In this document: positions 44,355 through 56,847 of the stretch, one piece after another
Position numbering within the stretch: the first letter of the stretch is position 1
How the letters are laid out: each line of letters opens with the position of its first letter
NCBI GenBank assembly: GCA_003024785.1
Contig: PUQB01000252.1
Location: 1-64,000 of the forward strand
DNA: 64,000 nt
Source: Selaginella tamariscina
Taxonomy: Eukaryota; Streptophyta; Lycopodiopsida; Selaginellales; Selaginellaceae
Reading direction: 5' to 3'
Notes under the pieces: model-generated
What the model was told of the DNA's origin: nothing
What the model saw: the letters and a program-made list of their open reading frames with translations, nothing else
Databases searched by the model: none
Position numbers and translations under genes: made by a program

Positions 44355-44681
44355 GGTCATTCTTTAAATGCACGGAAAAAATATATTAATTCTTTTATAT
44401 GTTGCGTTCTTCAGGATATGAAGAAACGTATTACAGAAGATTCTCGATTTGAGTTGTAAGAAGCACAGGTAATTTCTTGTGCTCATTTTATTATTTATTA
44501 ATTGAATTGTTTATGTTAATATTTTATATTTAAGTTATATATACACGTAAGGTAAAGATACATACATTTAACATGTTGTTGCACCAAACAGCAGAAGGTT
44601 AATAATAATGACCTCAGGTTGGTTAGCTAACACACACACACACAGAGTTAGTTTAATTTAATTAATATGTTTTGGTACAAT
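44355..44681. other. Convergent 3' flanks of apyrase and LIR1-type genes
   Basis: Gene-free between two convergent stop codons, AT-rich with a CA tract near 44630-44645. A short in-frame fragment (MKKRITEDSRFEL) at 44415 may be an alternative apyrase end. Confidence 0.4.
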
Positions 44682-45960
44682 TTAAACTTGAACTTTTTGA
44701 TGAAACCTTGTCTGGAAGAAGACCCCTTTCTGATACTCAGGCTCACAGAACTCTCCACCAAGTTCATCACAGGCTTCTCCAGGGAACACACTGGTAATTC
44801 GTGTAAGTATATGCTTTATATATGTATAATATATATGTGTGTGTTATAACTCATTAGTTATTTCATTTATTTTTAATTAAAAACTATTTTTAGCTTACGT
44901 TTTTTGTTCTTTGTAGTCGACGTAATCTCGGTCTTGCTGTTGTTTTGCTGCCGTTGGGGCTTCTCTGGTGCCGGTTTGGGTTTTACTTCTTCACCGAAGC
45001 CTTCTTTTGGGGTTCCGACCTCCTCATTTGCTTCGGCTGGAAATACACTGCAAAGGTTTGCTAACCTTATATTTTATGTTAGAAGAAAGATATTATACAT
45101 GCCATAATGTCATGGATTTGCACGTGTGTGTGTGTGTGTGTGAGAGAGAGAGATTACAAAGAGATATTGCATATAAGATGAGTTAGATGGTGATATTGCT
45201 ACTTGCTTTTATCTTATGTGCATAGGAATTCAGAGTTATCATTGTGTGTGTGTGAACAAGAAACGTGTAGACCTTATGATATAATTGAAGAGACCATATA
45301 TCTGGTACATTATATTTCAGTATATACAATATATATGTGTGTGTGTGTGTGTATAGAGAGAGAGAGATGTTTTATTTGTATCAGATACAAAATTAAAATG
45401 CATATGCTATTTATATTCCCCTCTTTTATATACAAGACATACTCTACATGGTGTTACTACATTCACGAACAAGCACTTAGCACACAACACAGGCACGCAC
45501 CGCACACGTGTGTGCAGGTGCATGGATTTGCATGTGTGTGTGTGTGATATTATGAAGAGATAGATATTGCATATAAGATGAGTTAGATGATATTGCTCAT
45601 ATATATAACACAACACACACATACAATGACTAATGCGCAACTCTAAATTCGTGTGTGTGTGATATCATTAATACAGAGACACAGGACATACTCTACATGG
45701 TGTTACTACATTCACGAACAAGCGTGCGTGTGTGTACGTGCAGATTACTTACGATTTCTCGCCCTCGTAGGAAACATAAGCTTCTTTATCATCTGGTTGT
45801 GCTTGAACTGAAAAGATTGGGATTTGGGCTTGGTATTGAACAATGGGAAATTCATCGTCCTCGTGCTCGTGGGTTGCAAATGGTACACAGGGAGGGTCCC
45901 CATCTGAATGCCTGTGGTGAATGGCATTGTGAACTTGTGTTGATGCACTGCTGAACACTC
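44682..45960 (-). CDS. LIR1-type light-regulated chloroplast protein
   Basis: In flowering plants LIR1 is a small chloroplast protein that helps tether ferredoxin-NADP reductase (FNR) to thylakoids. Exon A (45749-45960) gives VPFATHEHEDDEFPIVQY and DDKEAYVSYEGEK. Splicing out the intron of about 680 nt joins it to exon B so that KSVFPAEANEEVGTPKEGF reads through, followed by a Lys/Pro/Gln-rich linker. Exon C (44682-44787) has VFPGEACDELGGEFCEPEYQ, KGVFFQT and stop TAA at 44682. The two VFP(A/G)EA motifs are the LIR1 signature. The A6 run at the end of exon B needs one more or fewer base for the last junction to stay in frame. The N-terminal exon with a transit peptide was not found. The large intron is full of CA/GT repeats. 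Confidence 0.6.
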
Positions 45961-46432
45961 AAGTCTGTAGAGATATTAGGTGCTACGTGTCGATAGGACA
46001 GCAAAGCTTGTTATTATTGCTCATTTAACTTATAATTAAGTTAAGTATTTGTTAAAATTCTTTTTATTTTACTCTCTATTTTATTTTATTTTATTTTACA
46101 TATTATTATGTAAATATTAAATTGTCTCAGTCTGTGTATTGAACATTCTTATATGAGCTATTAACTTAGAAACATTATTTAAATAATATATGCTAAACGG
46201 TATGGGATATTCATTTAATTCATTTAAATTCATTCATTTAATTTAAACTAGTGAATCAGATAAATTTTCATTTAACTTATTACTTAAATAATGTTCTAAA
46301 ATAAAAAATTTACGGTATATTTTTAATTCGACTTTTTATTTGATAATTTAATTAATTTTAATATGACCCACATGGAATATTTGGGGAACTCTAAAAGATG
46401 TCTCCGTTCGCCTCTCTCTCTCACACACACAG

Positions 46433-46468
<36 letters not shown>

Positions 46469-47132
46469 GCACGCACGCACGCACGCTCGAGCGTATAATA
46501 TAGAAAGAGCACAATTTATTACTTCTCTCAAAATTGCAAATGAATTCATGGTCTCTGCTTCCTATATCCCTCTTGTGTGGTTAAAGGACAACTCGAATAA
46601 TAATAGAACCTTGCGTAAGTGCTACAAGAGCTCTTCAGATCCTGCATGTTGGGGACTTTGCAGACACACACGTACACATGCACACACCCTCACCACACGC
46701 ACACGCACACGCACACGCACGCACAACCACACGTGCATATGTGCCCACCTTTCCCGATTGAACTCTTTGCAACGAAGAGAAAGTAGTCTCGTGATGTTGT
46801 ATTTGCTTCTCAAAATCTGCTTCTTCTTCTTCCTACAGTGACAAGAGAATTAGGATAGCCTCACTATACAAATACCAAATGTGTGTATGTGTGTGCGTGC
46901 GTATCTGTAAACGTATATACGTATCATTTCCTACACATATCTACAAGTAATACATATAAATAAGAATAATAAACACCACGGTAAAATACCTCGTGCGTGT
47001 GTTATCATATTAGATTACATCATGCAAGGATTAACTCTCTCTCTCTCTCACACACACACGCACGCACACGCACACACGCACGCACGCGCATTATGATCCA
47101 GTCACTAATATTATAATGCCGTCTAATAAGAA
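45961..47132. other. Repeat-rich interval without a recognised gene
   Basis: AT-rich 46020-46370 with (TTTTA)n, then CT/CA microsatellites at 46410-46490, 46660-46720 and 47035-47090. A plus-strand open stretch at 46500-46665 (ending in CTTTGCAG) shows no recognisable domain. The missing first exon of the LIR1-type gene could lie here. Confidence 0.4.
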
Positions 47133-47325
47133 CTAAAACATTACCATTATCCTTAACTGATCAGCAAACCAAGGGGCCAAATTTACTGGCAGTTTAATAA
47201 GATCCACTTCGAAGAGCTCCATAAACTGCTCAATGGCATAATGAGCTTTATTTCTTGCATAGCGCCTATACTGCCGAGAAGCATCATCAAACACTACAAA
47301 ATTAAACTAAACAACACACACACAC

Positions 47326-47373
<48 letters not shown>

Positions 47374-48151
47374 ACCTCCTCGATTATGGATGTTAAGTTC
47401 CATTTTTGTAATCTCCTCAAACATCCCACCAAAGTCCCTGTTCTCTGGATTCCATTACTAGAAGACAAAGAAAAACGTCTAATTAAGTAATTTATAACAA
47501 ATATTATAAATATTAAAATGCGTAACTGTTAAAAGTTAAGCAGATATAGTCATTCTAAAATATGCAGTAAGTATAATTACGAAATCTGGAGGGAAATAAT
47601 TAACTAATGAACATATTCAACATTTTAAGAGCAAACAATGTATGTCTGTTCAGTGAAACTCAATGATACTATATGTTTAACAATTAATTTCTAAATCTTG
47701 AATTTAACAACTTAAATGTCATTCTAAACCTTATATTTTTTAAAAACAGCTTATAATGCCCATTTTTTTATATTAATTTTCCTATAGTTTAACCAAATCA
47801 ATTTAAATCTGATTAAAACTTCTACAAGATTTCACTCTAGGGAATTATTTAAGCAAATAAATAATAACTAAAACTAGGCTAAATAAAATAAGTTTTGACT
47901 TACGAACAAGTAATCATGATGGGGTGTGTACTTGCATCCAATACAACCTCTAGAGCCTCCTTCATCATATTTTCGCTAACAGGCTTCCAAGATGCGGGTT
48001 TACCTTCTCTAGCACCCAAATGTATCTGCATGATAGAAGAATGTTGATATTACAAATAGAGAGAGAGAGAGAGAGAGGACGCACGCACATGTTTTATGTG
48101 GAAAATCCGCATAGTTCTTATGTAAACGATCATTTATACATTTTAAATATG

Positions 48152-48225
<74 letters not shown>

Positions 48226-48901
48226 AGGGAGGGAGGGAGGGAGGGAGGGACGTTCGGATGTTATTAACCATATATGAAGATATAACTTGAATCATTCATT
48301 ATAACAAGTATATATGTCAAGTACATTACGTTGTGTTATGGACAAGAAACTTTAAATGCCTATATATACAAGCTCAAATCAAAGAAAGAATGTATATTAT
48401 AAATATATACACCTTAAGGAATTGATGACCAATAGTTGTGTGTAATGTTACAGAGAAATTAGAAAATTGAGACCACTATACATATTAAACCTTATATCAT
48501 ATAAAGTATGCGTATTATACATATACAAGAAAGGTTACAATACACTATTCAATAATTGCAAAAGAAATATAATTTAGCTCGGACCGGTTGTCCACAAACA
48601 CAAGAGAGAGAGAGAGAGAGAGGGAGGGAGAAAGGGAGAGAGGGAGAGAGAGAACTCACCAGTGTAATGCAAGACTTCTGGAGGAATTCAGCAATGCGGG
48701 GCATAGTGGCTCTGGTGAGAGATGCAACAGGGTCTTCAGCTGCAAATTGGCTACAAAAGCCAGACTATGAGCTTTAAGAGAGGCAGCCCTGTATACACCA
48801 CGCTCTACAATCCCATACGCCTCTGGTACACTCATCACACACAAAGAAACACTGGCACACGCATTAGAAGATGAGCCTGCACCTGAATCTGGAGAAGCCA
48901 T
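47133..48901 (-). CDS. Siw14/OCA-type atypical dual-specificity phosphatase
   Basis: Plant and fungal enzymes of this group remove phosphate from inositol pyrophosphates or act in stress responses. The start ATG 48901 gives MASPDSGAGSSSNACASVS, then the N-terminal core motif PEAYGIVERGVYRAASLK, LQLKTLLHLSPEP and, one base shifted, MPRIAEFLQKSCITL. The next exons give IHLGAREGKPASWKPVSE, ALEVVLDASTHPIMITCS and NGIQRTGTLVGCLRRLQKW, so the catalytic loop is C-S-N-G-I-Q-R-T (Cys-x5-Arg kept). The end is RQYRRYARNKAHYAIEQFM, ELFEVDLIKLPVNLAPWF, stop near 47133. The residue before the Cys is Thr rather than the usual His. Introns carry (TA)n (47329-47368) and TA/GA/GGGA tracts (48155-48250). Confidence 0.75.
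48155..48250. repeat. (TA)n(GA)n(GGGA)n compound microsatellite in phosphatase intron
   Basis: About 16 TA units run into about 17 GA units and then eight GGGA units. A second GA/GGGA-rich tract lies at 48603-48652 in the first intron of the same gene. Confidence 0.85.
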
Positions 48902-49568
48902 ATCCTGTGTGTATTCAAACTCCTGTGTGTATATGTACTCAAACGCCCCTGCGTATATGTGTGTAGACTTGGAAACAACACACAACAGTGGTTTATTCAA
49001 GGACACAAAGGGAAATAAATGATAATATAAAATAATTATAAATAAAAAATTAAATTGAAAAGCAGACATGTACCACGTTAGGAATCTGTCCCCTGTTTGT
49101 AGTTTAGCCCTACGTCGGTCCCACGTCAAGTATATATCAGCATCTTCCACTGCTCATATGGATTAGAAATTGTATCTTATTATCTTATTTTACCTTGATG
49201 TTAAATGTAAACTTATTATTCTAGTTATAAAATTTATCATATTGATACATTATCTAAGTAACAAGGCTACACACGTGCATAAAGGATAAGAATGTCAAGC
49301 ACACTACCTAGAGTATAAAATTCAACTTTACAAGTTGACAGACAGTAATAATTAATTAAATATAGCTTTCGTATTCATCATGTGCATAAAGATATATAAG
49401 TACAACAAGAAGAATTATATAAATTAAGTATAATAATATGACAATAATACTTAATAACTAACAACTTATTTCTTAACATCAAGTTGAATATTCATTAATA
49501 ATTTGTGCATTAAAATAAAATAAGTATAAACTTAATCTATACATAAGCACATATGCACGCACTGGATT
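48902..49568. other. Intergenic between phosphatase and WDR91 homologue
   Basis: 5' flank of the minus-strand phosphatase and 3' flank of the minus-strand WDR91 gene. AT-rich, no motif recognised. Confidence 0.5.
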
Positions 49569-52021
49569 CTATCCGATGTGAGTGACGTGAATGGAGTGGT
49601 CAGCTGATCCCGTTATATACGCATTTAAATGTGGATGAAAGTCCACGGAAGTTATACAGCCGCCGTGTTCTGGTGTCCTCAAAGCGTTTGGTTTCCCACC
49701 GCCAAACTAAACATTTCAATGTGTCAAACTGATGTCATGCTTATACCTCCGAGTTATTAAATATATATTAAATAACATTAGTCTCTAATAGCTTTAAATA
49801 CACCCAATGCAATAAAAATAATTAATTAATAGTTAATAGCAAATATATATATAAATAATACACTTACATTGAACAAAGGTGCGTATTGCAAGTTCGAAGT
49901 GAGCAGCAAACTATTTCCATCAGATGCCAATGCCATCTCATGTCTAGGCAGTTTTAATCCGTCTCCAGCGGTAAACCTTTAACACAGTAAAATGGTTACA
50001 TATACATTTACACACACACAATAAATACATATTGACAAGCTTCATACTTGTTTGCATTGTAAGATTGCAAAATCTGGCCCTGGTTATGTAAGCTCCATTC
50101 AAATACCTACAGTAAACAAATAAAATATGATATACGGATAAAAATCATATATTGTATTCTAAGGTATTAAAAATTATTATACCTCTCCATCTGACCCCAT
50201 TGTAAAGATACTCGTCTGATTAGGTGCAAATCTAACACAGTTTACAGAACCATCGTGTGCTGGCCATCCCGTGATTGGAAGGCAACCATTCATGTCTATT
50301 GTGTTAAGAAAAGACCATCTTTGCGTGAGTGTGTGTGTGTGAACTTAAATTAAATTATATATATATATAATAAATAAATAAAATAAATAAACTCAATCAA
50401 GGATACCAAAAAGGCGAATTACACCATCATCTGCTGCAGCTGCAACCATTTTGCCGTTGTGATTAAAGCAAATAGATTTTATAACAGGGGATCTTCACCG
50501 AGTGGTAAAGCGTTCTACACAAGCAACATACATTAGTGTGTGTATGTGTGTGAGATATAAACATGTGTACATATAAGTATGTATACATACACATGCATAT
50601 ATGCACTCACCACTGCTTTCAAATTTCTCATATTCCAAACTGTCAATGAACCGAAACCAGCATCCATGCTATTTGTTCTGCATGTTATCCAATTTAGAGA
50701 TATAATTCATAAACTATAGTATATATTAGTATAACAGTTATTATTGTTGTTGTAACTTTGTAGAGAATTGACATATTGATGGTATGCACAATTTAATGAC
50801 TTACCCAATGGAAGATTCAGCTGTAACAAATAATGCCTCCGTCGGACTGCATTTGATATCCAGAACTCTGAAAAGATTATATTCAAGATATAACAGTTAA
50901 TATATTATCATGAAATTGACTTACACATAATATATTATAAAACTAAAGAGTATCCAGAGAAAGTACCTCGGAAAAGCTGCATTTGTTGAGAGATCACAAA
51001 CAACACGTTTAGCATCAACATTCCATGCCTTTTATACCTCGTTCTGATGTTCCCAGCATTAACTGAAACAGAATTTAATAATCTCTCTCTCTCTCTCTCA
51101 CTCACACACTCACACTCACACACACACACACCATATGCTATTACAACAATTATATAATTATCGTGGCTCTATCAATGGCTAGTATCATTTTTTGGATTTA
51201 GACGGTTGAGATTGAAAAAGAATATGCATAAATGTTCATTTGTATTAATTATGGTATTGATTATATCATATATTAAGTGATTTTATGTGTTACATTAATT
51301 TCTTACCAGCCGGCCAGATTTATGTTCCCAGTCCAAAGACATTATCTCGGCACCACAATAGATAGTTGCATTTCGAGATGTTGAAGCACTTGAGTCGTAC
51401 GTCCAAATTCTGTGATTTACGATATTCGTGTGTTTTTTATAATATTTATAATTATGAACAGGAATACATGCATACGTCATCACAAAAGAATATAATGCAC
51501 ATACATATACCTACAGCCTACATACATGGTTAAACACACACACACACACACAGAGAAAATATGAGTCTGAAGGGGTACCTGACAGTTCCGTCAACAGAAG
51601 CACTTGCTATGTTATATCCCGTCGGAGAGTAACGGCACCTAGTAATAGGACTTTATGGCCTGAGAAGCTTTCCTGTATAAAAAAAAATTCTTCAACACAC
51701 GCACATAAATAGCACAGATGCATACAAATACACATACATACGTACGTACGTACATATATATACACATATACAAGTGATATCTGTACATATGCTCACCATC
51801 CCACCTGAGACGCCACAGTAACTTCTGTGAAATCATCTCTTCGCTTGGCCAGGCAGCATCTTCAACTGAAAAGCTTTGATGAATCATAACCGAGTGATGG
51901 AAAACAGATATGTATGGAAACTACATATGATTGTACTACCGGAGATTTATCTACATTCATATAAGTAAACGTAGTAGAAATTGGATAATTTCCTGTCTAA
52001 TCTGTAGCTCGGAATGCACAT

Positions 52022-52053
<32 letters not shown>

Positions 52054-53549
52054 CCTGTTCCTACGTCACGATCCCTTGAAATTTATCAGATGTGATCACA
52101 TCTGATGGACCAGAAGTCGTCTCCGCAGCCAATCCCGACTCGCGGTCATCGGAAGTCAACGACTTTGACTCAGGTTGACTATCTGATTGGATGATGGTAA
52201 GAGCACTGTCCAGTAATCAAAGTATACAAAGTAAGTGTGTGTGTGTGTAGAAATGCGTCTGTATATATACAGAATTCATGAGTGTCACGGCATTCCATCA
52301 AGAGGCACGTATACACATAAAACATATCATAGAGTACCCACACACGTACACATAGGCACACAGACATGTATGTACCTTCTTAGCCGGGAAATCTCCTCCT
52401 CTTTGCATTGTAGCGTGGACTCCAGAAAACTGCATTTCTCTCGGCATTCAGCTAACTCTTGCTTTACAGCCTTGAGTTTTGTTCTTCTAGATACCAGCTT
52501 CAATAAAGCAGGCTTACTAAGAATGTCAAAGATAAACACCAATAAGATATAAGGTATGTATGTCATAAGTTATTATGCAAGTGAACATCTGTTGATGAAT
52601 ACATCCACAACGCAAAACAGTTATCAAGGATATGAGTTCCGTCAAGCAGCTGGCACAGGAAATTGCGAAAGGAGATAATGAGTGTCTCAAGCCATTCCTT
52701 GGTGAAATACACTTGAAAACGAGGATCCAAGCTAGGATTCTTCAAATAAGGCAGTGCTGCAAAATAACATCTTTCAAATCATTATGTATATAAATGCTGT
52801 GTATGCATGTGTGTGTGTGTGTGTGTGTTGCGTGCATGTCTCACATTTTATGGCTAATGAATTAACACATATACACAATATCGATTAATACATACATCTA
52901 GAAAGTCTACCATGTAAGGAGACAGAGAATTTTGGTATTATTATGTGTACATATAAGTGATTATATAGATATACAATGCAGGTGCTTGTGTGTATGTATG
53001 TACATATATGTATATATATGACAGAAGATAGACATATCCATAACTGTGTACAAGAAGTGGACACACACACACACACACCAATATATATATATGAACCAAC
53101 CAAACCAGGCTTGCCAATCTTCTCCACCATGTAGAAGCGAGTCGCCATACTTCTCAAAAAACTTTAAAACACGATCAACACGCCCCTTTTGGAGAGCATT
53201 AACAAGATAGAACTTGCGAAGCGCCGTTTCTATCTTGCTTGCGGCAGTTTGAGCGTATGAATCCGAAGGGAACATTAACGTACGCCTCAGCAGTCCCATG
53301 AAATCCACCAGCTTCTCTATCTCGTACCTAGCAATGTATACATAAACACACACGCACACACACACACACATACACGTACCTGGGAATGTATGAATCGAAT
53401 ACGATCTGCATTATCTTGTCTACCTGGTATCCCTGTGTTGAATCTGCGGCAAGCTCCACTTCAAATGAACGCAGCGTCTGTGTAAATCCCCTAAACAACA
53501 GGAATTCCCGCACCATCGCCTCCGCATTCCTCTGCCCTGATGTATCCAT
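49569..53549 (-). CDS. WDR91-like WD40 protein
   Basis: In animals WDR91 controls PI3P on endosomes and acts with Rab7; the plant homologue is little studied. The start ATG 53549 gives MDTSGQRNAEAMVREFLLFR and GFTQTLRSFEVELAAD, a LisH-like N-terminus. It is followed by YEIEKLVDFMGLLRRTLMF, KFYLVNALQKGRVDRVLKFF and SLDPRFQVYFTKEWLETLI, the helical region typical of WDR91, then a coiled coil (TKLKAVKQELAECREKCSFL). The C-terminal half has WD40 blades: KMVAAAADDGVIRLF, GWPAHDGSVNCVRFAPNQTS, FTMGSDGEVFEWSL, DGNSLLLTSNLQYAPLFN and the last blade GCITSVDFHPHLNAYITGSA, ending THIG with TAG at 49569. Many short introns. TTTAGGGTTT lies about 18 bp before the ATG. Small frame slips occur in some exons. 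Confidence 0.8.
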
Positions 53550-53639
53550 CTCTATGTAAACCCTAAAAACAGAGCACCTGTCTTAGGTCAACAGATTCGG
53601 ACATATTCTACGAATCTTTTTTGCCCTTATTACTCGAGA

Positions 53640-54175
53640 TTAGGGAGCGATGGAGAACAAGGTTAACGGAGAGAGCGAGAGAGAGAGAGATGTGCGTGCG
53701 TGCGTGCGTCCGTGCGCGTATGTGATAGATTTCTTGCGTACATCCAGTCTATTTTAAAATCCTTCCACAATGGTAAATTACACACACACACACACACATA
53801 CATACATAGAATGTATATGTGTGTGTGTGTGTGTGTATACCTGCAGGAGTTCATGAAATTAAAATGCACTCTAGTCCTGGATTAATAAGTTAACTAACTG
53901 TCAAAGGATCGAACACTCAAGACTAGAGGTAAACACTGTGTGTGTGTGTGCGAGAGAGAGAGAGAGAGAGAGTTTATCTTGTTACAATATATCACATATA
54001 TGTACTGTATATATACTGTTACAGAGAATGCCATTTGTAATGCAAGCTTTAGCAGACGAGCTCATGGAAGTATACTATTCACTTCAGCTTTTGAACCAGG
54101 TACTTAAAATTAACATAATAGTAATACTAAATTAAATATTAATATTAATCTTCTCCAACACCAGGTTTTGTACCA
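53640..54175 (+). other. Possible small spliced gene, divergent from WDR91
   Basis: ATGGAGAACAAGGTTAACGG at 53650 could begin a transcript interrupted by CA-repeat introns, with candidate exons near 53846-53928 and 54025-54098 (MPFVMQALADELMEVYYSLQ followed by LLNQ and a GTACTT donor) and VLYQS near 54166. Exon-like ends (TGCAG, TTACAG, ACCAG) are present, but no family is recognised and no 3' end is found before AT-rich repeats begin. Confidence 0.3.
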
Positions 54176-54177
54176 GA

Positions 54178-54806
54178 GTGTGTGTGTCTGATAATATACA
54201 TACGTACATGCATATATTTATACGTGTATGCGATGCTTACATGTATTCTATTATGTCTCACTCACACTCACTTATAATTGTTTTGATAGATATATATATA
54301 TATACACACACACGTGCACACGCATGCTTATATATTATATATGTGTTTATGGATTTTCATATCATACACACGCAGAGTTAGCCAACCATTTGTATATGAA
54401 CTGTAGATATTTTAGTGGAATTAAATTTGTTTCTACGTACGTATATATGTATGATATACGCTTTAATCACAGAGTATAATATGCCTATGTGTGTACGTAT
54501 GTATGTACGCCCCTACAAATATTTTAAATAGGAATATATTTAGGTTTATTTGCACATGGTATACAGTATAAGAGTCACATGTTATATTTATACGTTTACT
54601 CTCAAAATGTATGTGTGTGTGTGTTAATGATATGTAGTGTATACATCTCTCAAACTCGATGCAACGCAACCAGCACAGAATCTATACAGTATATGCATAG
54701 TCATACATATACAAACATACATAACACACACACACAACTCCATATTTGCTATGATTATCTCTCTCTATATATGTGTGTGTGAGAGAGGGAGAGAGAGAGT
54801 ATGAAA

Positions 54807-54854
<48 letters not shown>

Positions 54855-54890
54855 CTAAATTTCAACACATTTCTTCCTGCCCCTGGGTGG

Positions 54891-54935
<45 letters not shown>

Positions 54936-54985
54936 TACACAATGGCATAATATGTTTTTACAAATTATGTATAAACATGTGAAAT
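54178..54985. repeat. CA/TA/GA microsatellite block
   Basis: A dense run of short repeats, ending in two (TA)n arrays at about 54811-54850 and 54894-54930 that flank a unique 43-bp core (TCCGCTAAATTTCAACAC at its start). Gene-free. Confidence 0.75.
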
Positions 54986-55480
54986 TTAATAAAGGGAAAC
55001 TTATCATATTTACATATATATACCCTTACAAATTTTATATTTACATATATACTCTTTAAACTTCAATTTAAAACTTTATAAATTTTCAAAATAAAAATTA
55101 AAAAACATTTTTAAAAAATCAATAAAATTTTATAATTAATTTGTATTTTATTATATTCCAAAATACCTATTAAACATATATATCACAATATAATATAATT
55201 ATTTTTAAAATATTCTATTTTTTATTATGACAATTTTTGAACATTTAACACTTAATAAACTTCATTTGTAATATATTATGAATTGAAAATATATATTTTA
55301 GTTAATATTGTTATTTGAAAAATCAAGATATTATGATTGAAGTTTTTCAATTATATATATATACACATACATTTTACTACTTTTAGAAGGTTATATATGT
55401 AAATATAAAATTTTGAAGAATATATATATGTAAATATGATAAATTTCAAGGATATAAATATAAATTTTCCTTGAATTAAA
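54986..55480. repeat. AT-rich inverted-repeat (MITE-like) element
   Basis: The left arm near 54995-55065 (TTATCATATTTACATATATA, CAAATTTTATATTTACATAT) is the inverse of the right arm near 55385-55460 (ATATGTAAATATAAAATTTT, ATATATGTAAATATGATAAA). The interior is more than 80% AT with no coding signal. The ends resemble a non-autonomous inverted-repeat element; no clear target duplication found. Confidence 0.6.
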
Positions 55481-55737
55481 CGGTACAAGGTTGAATACTC
55501 TTTTACCAATCAAAAAGAATCTTTTAAAATATTATAAAAAGTATTTAAATATTAAAATGCTGGATTTTTAAAATTTGAAATTACATATTTAAAATTAAAT
55601 TAAATAAATTAATAAAAATTAAATAAACCTGTCTCCTTGATGTCATGTGTTTGCAAACGTGTCTTACAAACATCCGCGAAAACATGCAAACGCATTCTCT
55701 TGTGTGTAATATAAGTGACTCTCTCTCAATCTCTCTT

Positions 55738-55778
<41 letters not shown>

Positions 55779-55956
55779 TTTGATTGTTTGAATAGTGTTG
55801 TGATAACTTCAAGTTACTGTGTGTGTTCTCCCTCTCTTTAATACATTTAAGAAGATCTAATACACAATATATATAGAAGGCGTTGTTTAGGTTCTTTTAT
55901 AAAATAGCCTTTCTTCCATATATTTATATAAGGTTATTAATTTAAAGGATTCAACT
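55481..55956. other. Upstream region of the F-box gene
   Basis: AT-rich sequence with (TA)n(CA)n at 55738-55778 and no gene. TATATATAGAAGG near 55870 could serve as a TATA region for the F-box gene. Confidence 0.4.
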
Positions 55957-56847
55957 ATGAGTGAGCTCATCCCAGGTCTGCCCGACGATGTCCTTAAACA
56001 TGAGATCATACCACGGGTGCCATGGTACACAAGACCATTGCTTAGATGCGTTTCCAGTTCCTGGTGTTGGGCGCTCAAAGATCCAGAAGAATATGTTAAA
56101 TCCACTAGAAGGCACCACCACTTACAACAGGGTCTCTTTCTTGCTGTCCACAAGAAGATTAGGCGGATCGAAGAAGATGCACTCGATAACAGTTTGATGT
56201 TCTTTAACGGATTTAAATGGTACTCCATTCCACACCCACCTTATCGATATCAATATGATTCCGATCATTCGTACATGTACAAGGAAGGAATTCTATATCT
56301 AACCACTAAAAGGAAGTTAGAAAGCGAGCACATCTGTCTGTACAAGCTCGATATTGCATCTGGGTCTTGGTGGCAAGCCTTGGAGAACACCCCCAGACTT
56401 CTACCACAGGTAGACTTGAGGATTACTTCGGAAGGCGTGATTCATGTGTTGGATGGCAAGGTAGTGTTGGAACTCGAACGACACGATCGCTTGAGAGTAA
56501 CCAGGAATTCCATTGTTAGCTATGTGAAAATACCGGCATCTATGAGGTCTGTGGAGATCGAACGGATACAAGCATTCAGTAGTCACAGGGATGGAAGGGG
56601 AAAAGAGCATGTATATGCACTCTTGTATGGTGTAGATATGTCGAGGAAGATATGGCGAGGCACTTTCCACGATGATGACTTGTATGGTGTAGATATGTCG
56701 GGGGAGATATGGCGAGGCATTTTCCATGATGATGACTTGGTCTGGACTCCTGTCCCAGACCCACCAGCTAATCTACAAGGCCGGTATGCTTACAATGATA
56801 TGGAACTAATTAGTTTGGATAAATATAACTTAATGACAATTGCTTAA
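55957..56847 (+). CDS. F-box protein with kelch-like C-terminal region
   Basis: An intact single-exon gene of 296 residues. F-box proteins link substrates to SCF ubiquitin ligases. The N-terminus LIPGLPDDVLKHEIIPRVPW and RPLLRCVSSSWCWALKD is a typical plant F-box of the kelch-associated type. Beta-propeller-like segments follow (KWYSIPHPPYRYQYD, HICLYKLDIASGSWWQAL, VIHVLDGKVVLELERHDRL). Near the end a 20-residue unit LYGVDMS..IWRG.FHDDD occurs twice in tandem (about 56626-56745, 60-bp DNA repeats), a recent internal duplication. It ends LISLDKYNLMTIA. One of the few unbroken frames in the window, so probably functional. Confidence 0.85.
   Translation: MSELIPGLPDDVLKHEIIPRVPWYTRPLLRCVSSSWCWALKDPEEYVKSTRRHHHLQQGLFLAVHKKIRRIEEDALDNSLMFFNGFKWYSIPHPPYRYQYDSDHSYMYKEGILYLTTKRKLESEHICLYKLDIASGSWWQALENTPRLLPQVDLRITSEGVIHVLDGKVVLELERHDRLRVTRNSIVSYVKIPASMRSVEIERIQAFSSHRDGRGKEHVYALLYGVDMSRKIWRGTFHDDDLYGVDMSGEIWRGIFHDDDLVWTPVPDPPANLQGRYAYNDMELISLDKYNLMTIA

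Noticed and set aside
46398-46841. Independent plus-strand gene ending in VWLKDNSNNN
   Set aside because: Much of the frame is microsatellite; the 46500-46665 part could be an exon, but no family or joining exons were found.
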